Shown here: in pieces, positions 60,803-64,000 of the stretch | Position numbering within the stretch: position 1 is the stretch's first letter | Layout of the letters: each line of letters begins with the position of its first letter | Position numbers and translations under genes: made by a program | NCBI GenBank assembly: GCA_021806645.1 | Contig: JAJZQX010000016.1 | Location: 21,670-85,669, forward strand | Length of the DNA stretch: 64,000 nucleotides | Origin: Myxococcales bacterium | GTDB taxonomy: Bacteria; Myxococcota; Myxococcia; Myxococcales; Anaeromyxobacteraceae | Direction of reading: 5' to 3' | The notes under the pieces: generated by a model | Databases searched by the model: none | What the model was told of the DNA's origin: nothing | Seen by the model: only the letters and a program-made list of their open reading frames with translations

Positions 60803-61153
60803 ATGAACATCGAGAGAGAGGCGGCGGCGTTCCGGGAGGCAGTGCGGCGTGCGGGGAAGCGTGGCCCGGGGAAGCGGTACCCGGCCGAGTTGCAGCGGCG
60901 CGGCGCGGAGTACCTGCGGGTCCGGCGAGCGGCAGGGGCGCCGTTGAGCGCGGTGCTGCGTGAACTCGGCATGCGACGCGAGACGCTGGCTGGGTGGGTT
61001 GCGCCGCCGGCGCCGAAGGAGACGCCACGCTTCGTCCCGGTCACGGTCGTGGAGACGCCAGCCGGGCGGCTGGTGGTCCACGGTCCGGGCGGTGTTCGCG
61101 TCGAGGGGCTCGACGTGGCCGGCGTGGCCGAGCTGTTGCGGCGGCTGGCGTGA
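60803..61153 (+). CDS. tnpA: IS66-family TnpA-type accessory protein
   Basis: The 116-residue basic protein has a helix-turn-helix in the middle (SAVLRELGMRRETLAGWV, about 49-66) and the closing LDVAGVAELLRRLA typical of the first ORF of IS66 elements. AGGAGG lies 5 bases before the ATG. Its stop overlaps the GTG of the tnpB remnant (GTGA), the normal IS66 layout. The element is broken downstream, so the gene is probably not part of an active transposon. Confidence 0.8.
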   Translation: MNIEREAAAFREAVRRAGKRGPGKRYPAELQRRGAEYLRVRRAAGAPLSAVLRELGMRRETLAGWVAPPAPKETPRFVPVTVVETPAGRLVVHGPGGVRVEGLDVAGVAELLRRLA

Positions 61154-61336
61154 TCGGCTCGACGCGGCGGGTGGGGGTGCACGCCTTCGCCGTGCCCACG
61201 GACATGAGGAAGAGCTTCGACTCGCTCTCGTTGCTGGTGGCGGAGGGGCTTGGGCGTGAGGTCATGTCGGGCGACCTGTTCCTCTTCGTCTCGAAGAACC
61301 GCCGGAGGGCCAAGGTGCTGTACTGGGACGCAACCA
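61150..61336 (+). pseudogene. tnpB: IS66 TnpB (Orf2), truncated
   Basis: Encodes the first 62 or so residues of IS66 Orf2: VGVHAFAVPTDMRKSFDSLS and SGDLFLFVSKNRRRAKVLYWD are diagnostic. After KVLYWD the family continues GTGLxLxxKRLE, but here the sequence changes abruptly to unrelated DNA and the frame ends at 61425. The break near 61335 is the left edge of the serine-recombinase element. The remaining part and the tnpC transposase are not in the window. Confidence 0.8.
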
Positions 61337-61385
61337 TCGCAAAGCTGCACGTTCTCAAAGCGGTTCGGAACAAGCGACGATCGTC

Positions 61386-61838
61386 TTGCCCGTCCATCCG
61401 TTCCGAGGCGTTCCGTTTCAGGTAGTGCGGCTGCTTCGCGGGAGTCTGCATTCGCCTGGGGTTCAGCACGTTGAGTTGCTCGTGCCTGGCAAACGAGTCC
61501 TGCGCGTTCCGGTCCAGTGGACGGACATGGCACTGCCTGATGAGAAGCTGCCGCGGTCCACAGGTAACCGCGTGAGCATCGAAGCGCTCCTCTCGCTGGC
61601 GCGGATGGTGGAGGTGCACCAGGAGCGAAAACTTGCCGAGCAAGGCCAAGCGGGCAAGATGCCTTCATCTGAACGGATGGTCAGGTGTCGCGATGACGAA
61701 ACGCGGTCGACGATCCAGCGGCATCTCGTGGGCGCAGTTCACGAGCAAGGAGCAGGAACGCGTGCTCAGCGTGTTGGCGAGCGCGGCCCTGCGGCTCCTG
61801 CAGGCGGAAGCCGCCGCGGAGCAAGGAGCCATCGATGA
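61386..61838 (+). CDS. DUF5372-like small protein of recombinase element
   Basis: The frame carries VHPFRGVPFQVV, a central GKRVLRVPVQWTD and then a helical tail, a pattern I associate with DUF5372 ORFs upstream of serine recombinases. The start is uncertain (TTG at 61386 or further upstream, where the frame reads GSEQATIV). Third-base G/C bias supports coding only to about 61690; the bias then moves to the frame starting at 61693. The nominal stop at 61838 overlaps the recombinase ATG (ATGA). Function unknown. Confidence 0.5.
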   Translation: MPVHPFRGVPFQVVRLLRGSLHSPGVQHVELLVPGKRVLRVPVQWTDMALPDEKLPRSTGNRVSIEALLSLARMVEVHQERKLAEQGQAGKMPSSERMVRCRDDETRSTIQRHLVGAVHEQGAGTRAQRVGERGPAAPAGGSRRGARSHR

Positions 61839-61986
61839 TCACCAAGGTCTCGAGCGGGCATCTTCAGCGCCGAGCGGTCGTCTACCTGCGGCAGTCCACG
61901 CTGAAGCAGGTGGTGGAACACGCGGAATCGACGAGGCGACAGTACGGCCTGCGCGAGAGAGCGCTGGCGCTGGGCTGGCCGGCTGA
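61693..61986 (+). CDS. Small ORF preceding the serine recombinase
   Basis: MTKRGRRSSGISWAQFTSKE and the helical QERVLSVLASAALRLLQAEA have good third-base G/C bias and look coding up to the recombinase start. Beyond 61835 the frame only overlaps the recombinase, so the natural product may have ended earlier and lost its stop. A small accessory protein of y4bA-type elements is the likely identity. Confidence 0.4.
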   Translation: MTKRGRRSSGISWAQFTSKEQERVLSVLASAALRLLQAEAAAEQGAIDDHQGLERASSAPSGRLPAAVHAEAGGGTRGIDEATVRPARESAGAGLAG

Positions 61987-63946
61987 CTTGGTCGACGTTG
62001 TCGACGAAGACCTGGGGCGGAGCGGCTCCACAACAGATGGCCGGTCGGGATTTCGGAAGCTCAGCGAGGAGATCGCCCGAGGTAACGTGGGAGCCGTCCT
62101 TGCGTTGGACGTATCGCGGCTGGCGCGCTCGTCGGCGGACTGGCACCGATTGCTCGACTTGTGTGGGGTCGCGGACGTGCTCATCGCCGACGAGCAATCC
62201 ATCTACGACCCGCGCGACCACAACGACCGGCTGCTGCTGGGTATCAAGGGGACGATGTCCGAGGCGGAGCTCACCTGGATGCGCCTACGCCTCCGTGGCG
62301 CCCGCATGAGCAAGGCGCGAAGAGGCGAGCAGCACATGCCTTCGCCCGTTGGGTACGAGTGGGACCCATCAACCCAAAGGTTCCGCCTCGACGCGGACGA
62401 GGAGGTACAGCGATCCATCAAGCTCATCTTCGAGCGATTCCGGATCGATCGTTCCGCGTACGGTGTGGCACGGTACTTCGTGGCGCACGAATTGAAGATC
62501 CCGGCGCGACGGCCCGGCACTCGGGACCTCAGCTGGTCGGCACCTCGACCGAGCCGCATCCTGCAAATCTTGGCCAACCCGACCTACGCTGGCGCGTACG
62601 TCTACGGGCGACGCCAGCACACGGTGGGTCTGGTCGACGGGCAGGTCGTGCACCGAACTTGCCGAATCCCCACCGACGCGTGGAAGATCGTGCACCGCGA
62701 TCGCCACCCAGCGTGCCTTCCGTGGGAGGAGTACGTGAGCAACCAGAAGACCCTTCGGGACAACCGCCCCCATCGCGACGCTCCCGAGAGACACGGGGCG
62801 CCTCGAGCAGGTGACGCCCTCCTCCAAGGAATCGTGCTGTGCGGCCGCTGCGGAGGCCGGATGAACACCGTCTATGGCGGCAAGCAGCGCCACGCTCGCT
62901 ACTCCTGTGTCAGTCCGACCCAGCGCGGCGAGGCGATGAGGACGTGTTGGTCCGTGGCGGCCAAGGCCATCGACACGCATGTTGCCCAGCTCGTCCTGTC
63001 GGTCGTGCAGCCGCCGGAGGTTGAGCTTGGGCTGGCGGTCGTTCGCGAGACGGAGCGCCAGGCCAAGCAGCTCGACGAGCAGTGGCGGCTACGGCTGGAG
63101 CGCGCCCGCTATGAAGGCCGGCTCGCCGAGCGCCGCTACAAGGCCGTCGACCCCGACAATCGCATCGTGGCGCGAGCCCTCGAGAGGGAATGGGAAGGCA
63201 AATTGGCGGAGCTCGATGAGATGGAGCGCAAGATGGCCGAGGGGCGCCGGCAGAAGAAGGTGGACCTGGACGCACGGGACCGCGCCCGCCTCGTCGCGCT
63301 CAGCCGCACCTTGCCCACGGTGTGGGCCGCGCCGTCCACGACTATGGCCGAGCGAAAGAACGTGGTCCGCACCCTGATTCGAGAGGTCTGCTTGACGCCG
63401 TCCGAACGGCCATCGCGCGGGACGATCGTGGACGTCCTATGGCAGACAAACGCGACTGACAGTGACACCATCGACCGCCAGCTCCCAGGATGGCATGCGC
63501 CCAAGGACGCGGCGCAGCTCATCCGCCAGCTTGTGCGGCGGGGTACGAGCGCGACCGAGATCGCCGAACAACTCAACGAGGCCGGACTCCTGACGGCCTC
63601 CGGCTTGCAGTGGACCAACATGTTCGTCCATGCCCACTGCCGGTACCACGGGGTCCGGTGGCCGAAGCGCATGCCTTCTTCGGTCCGGCGGCCGGAGCGA
63701 CGTCGAGATGGGCTGTACTCTCTTCGTGGCGTAGCGGTCCGACTCGGCGTCACTGAGAACGCCGTGCGCTACTGGGTGAACAGCGGTTGGCTCCCGACCG
63801 TCGAGGGCGGCTCCAGAGGCAGCCCTGGTTGGTTCCGACTCGACGACGTCGGCGTCCGGCGCCTCGAGAGGTGCTGTCGTTTCCCGCGTAGCGTCGTGAA
63901 CCACCGCTGGGCGCGGTCCGGTTTGAGCCACCGCGGGATCTGCTGA
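61835..63946 (+). CDS. Large serine recombinase (y4bA type) with C-terminal MerR-like helix-turn-helix
   Basis: A 703-residue site-specific recombinase. The N-terminal resolvase domain (about 12-160) has nucleophile Ser21 in VVYLRQST and the arginine-bearing DVSRLARS. The recombinase domain follows (about 180-310), then a zinc ribbon (CGRCGGRM ... YSCVS, near 335-360) and a coiled-coil stretch (about 395-480). The last 70 residues carry a MerR/excisionase-type helix-turn-helix (YSLRGVAVRLGVTENAVRYW) and a wing with WFRLDD, unusual for this family's minimal forms. ATG with AAGGA 7 bases upstream. Intact, so it may be active in mobilising the element. Confidence 0.9.
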   Translation: MITKVSSGHLQRRAVVYLRQSTLKQVVEHAESTRRQYGLRERALALGWPADLVDVVDEDLGRSGSTTDGRSGFRKLSEEIARGNVGAVLALDVSRLARSSADWHRLLDLCGVADVLIADEQSIYDPRDHNDRLLLGIKGTMSEAELTWMRLRLRGARMSKARRGEQHMPSPVGYEWDPSTQRFRLDADEEVQRSIKLIFERFRIDRSAYGVARYFVAHELKIPARRPGTRDLSWSAPRPSRILQILANPTYAGAYVYGRRQHTVGLVDGQVVHRTCRIPTDAWKIVHRDRHPACLPWEEYVSNQKTLRDNRPHRDAPERHGAPRAGDALLQGIVLCGRCGGRMNTVYGGKQRHARYSCVSPTQRGEAMRTCWSVAAKAIDTHVAQLVLSVVQPPEVELGLAVVRETERQAKQLDEQWRLRLERARYEGRLAERRYKAVDPDNRIVARALEREWEGKLAELDEMERKMAEGRRQKKVDLDARDRARLVALSRTLPTVWAAPSTTMAERKNVVRTLIREVCLTPSERPSRGTIVDVLWQTNATDSDTIDRQLPGWHAPKDAAQLIRQLVRRGTSATEIAEQLNEAGLLTASGLQWTNMFVHAHCRYHGVRWPKRMPSSVRRPERRRDGLYSLRGVAVRLGVTENAVRYWVNSGWLPTVEGGSRGSPGWFRLDDVGVRRLERCCRFPRSVVNHRWARSGLSHRGIC

Positions 63947-64000
63947 GCCGGTGGCCGAGCGCGGTGATCGCGCCGGGCCGGAAACTTCCCCACCGCCTGA
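63947..64000. other. Window end after recombinase
   Basis: 54 bases with no gene or clear terminal repeat of the recombinase element. Confidence 0.5.

Larger units (their letters stand above)
61335..64000 (+). mobile_element. Large-serine-recombinase element inserted in IS66 tnpB (right end outside window)
   Basis: The left boundary is placed where tnpB similarity stops. Contents are a DUF5372-like ORF, a second small ORF and a 703-residue serine recombinase, the layout of y4bA-type elements of Rhizobium plasmids. The right end is not visible before 64000. Whether the rest of tnpB resumes outside the window decides if this is a simple insertion. Confidence 0.7.

Overview
The window is very GC-rich DNA (about 70%) with strong G/C bias at third codon positions. 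Gene content points to a metabolically versatile deltaproteobacterial / Myxococcota organism, most like Anaeromyxobacter: a decaheme OmcA/MtrC-type surface cytochrome, System II cytochrome c maturation genes, a PrpR-type sigma-54 regulator beside a beta-oxidation operon, and giant secreted and RHS proteins. This placement is inference; no rRNA or tRNA was seen.

Left third (1-26,983), mostly ordinary chromosome. After a gene-poor repeat region (1-590) come 6-phosphofructokinase (-), an unrecognised 588-residue protein (+) and a PrpR-like sigma-54 activator (-). The activator is divergent from fadN-type hydratase/dehydrogenase, fadA-type thiolase and acyl-CoA dehydrogenase. A good -24/-12 promoter and helically phased GGGAC/GTCCC half-sites lie in the divergent region. 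Then follow an orphan Imm8-like immunity gene, a RIO-type kinase (-), a CoA-disulfide reductase-rhodanese fusion with a membrane rhodanese (+), a zinc alcohol dehydrogenase and a small unknown gene (-), a half-size asparaginase, the decaheme lipoprotein, prfC (+), DAHP synthase (-), and a lipoprotein-resB-ccsA cluster (+) meeting a TonB-C-like lipoprotein (-) tail to tail.

Centre (27,278-60,578): a five-gene chain on the + strand of about 33 kb, with overlaps or gaps of a few bases. (1) A 5,994-residue secreted multidomain protein: HExxH peptidase-like, alpha/alpha-toroid, CARDB, FlgD-like, propeller, FN3, discoidin-like and seven tandem Ig-like repeats. (2) A 3,854-residue RHS protein with an N-terminal transglutaminase-like domain whose catalytic Cys position is Asp, and a C-terminal candidate toxin. 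(3) A small putative immunity gene. (4) A second RHS gene that is a three-part mosaic: signal peptide, a 1,918-bp apparently perfect copy of the first gene's core, and a different toxin tip. (5) A putative immunity gene for the second toxin. This looks like a Sec-exported polymorphic-toxin locus caught during tip exchange.

Right end (60,579-64,000): remains of an IS66-family element (tnpA intact, tnpB cut after about 62 codons) interrupted by a large-serine-recombinase element of the y4bA type with DUF5372-like and other small ORFs. Its right boundary is not visible.
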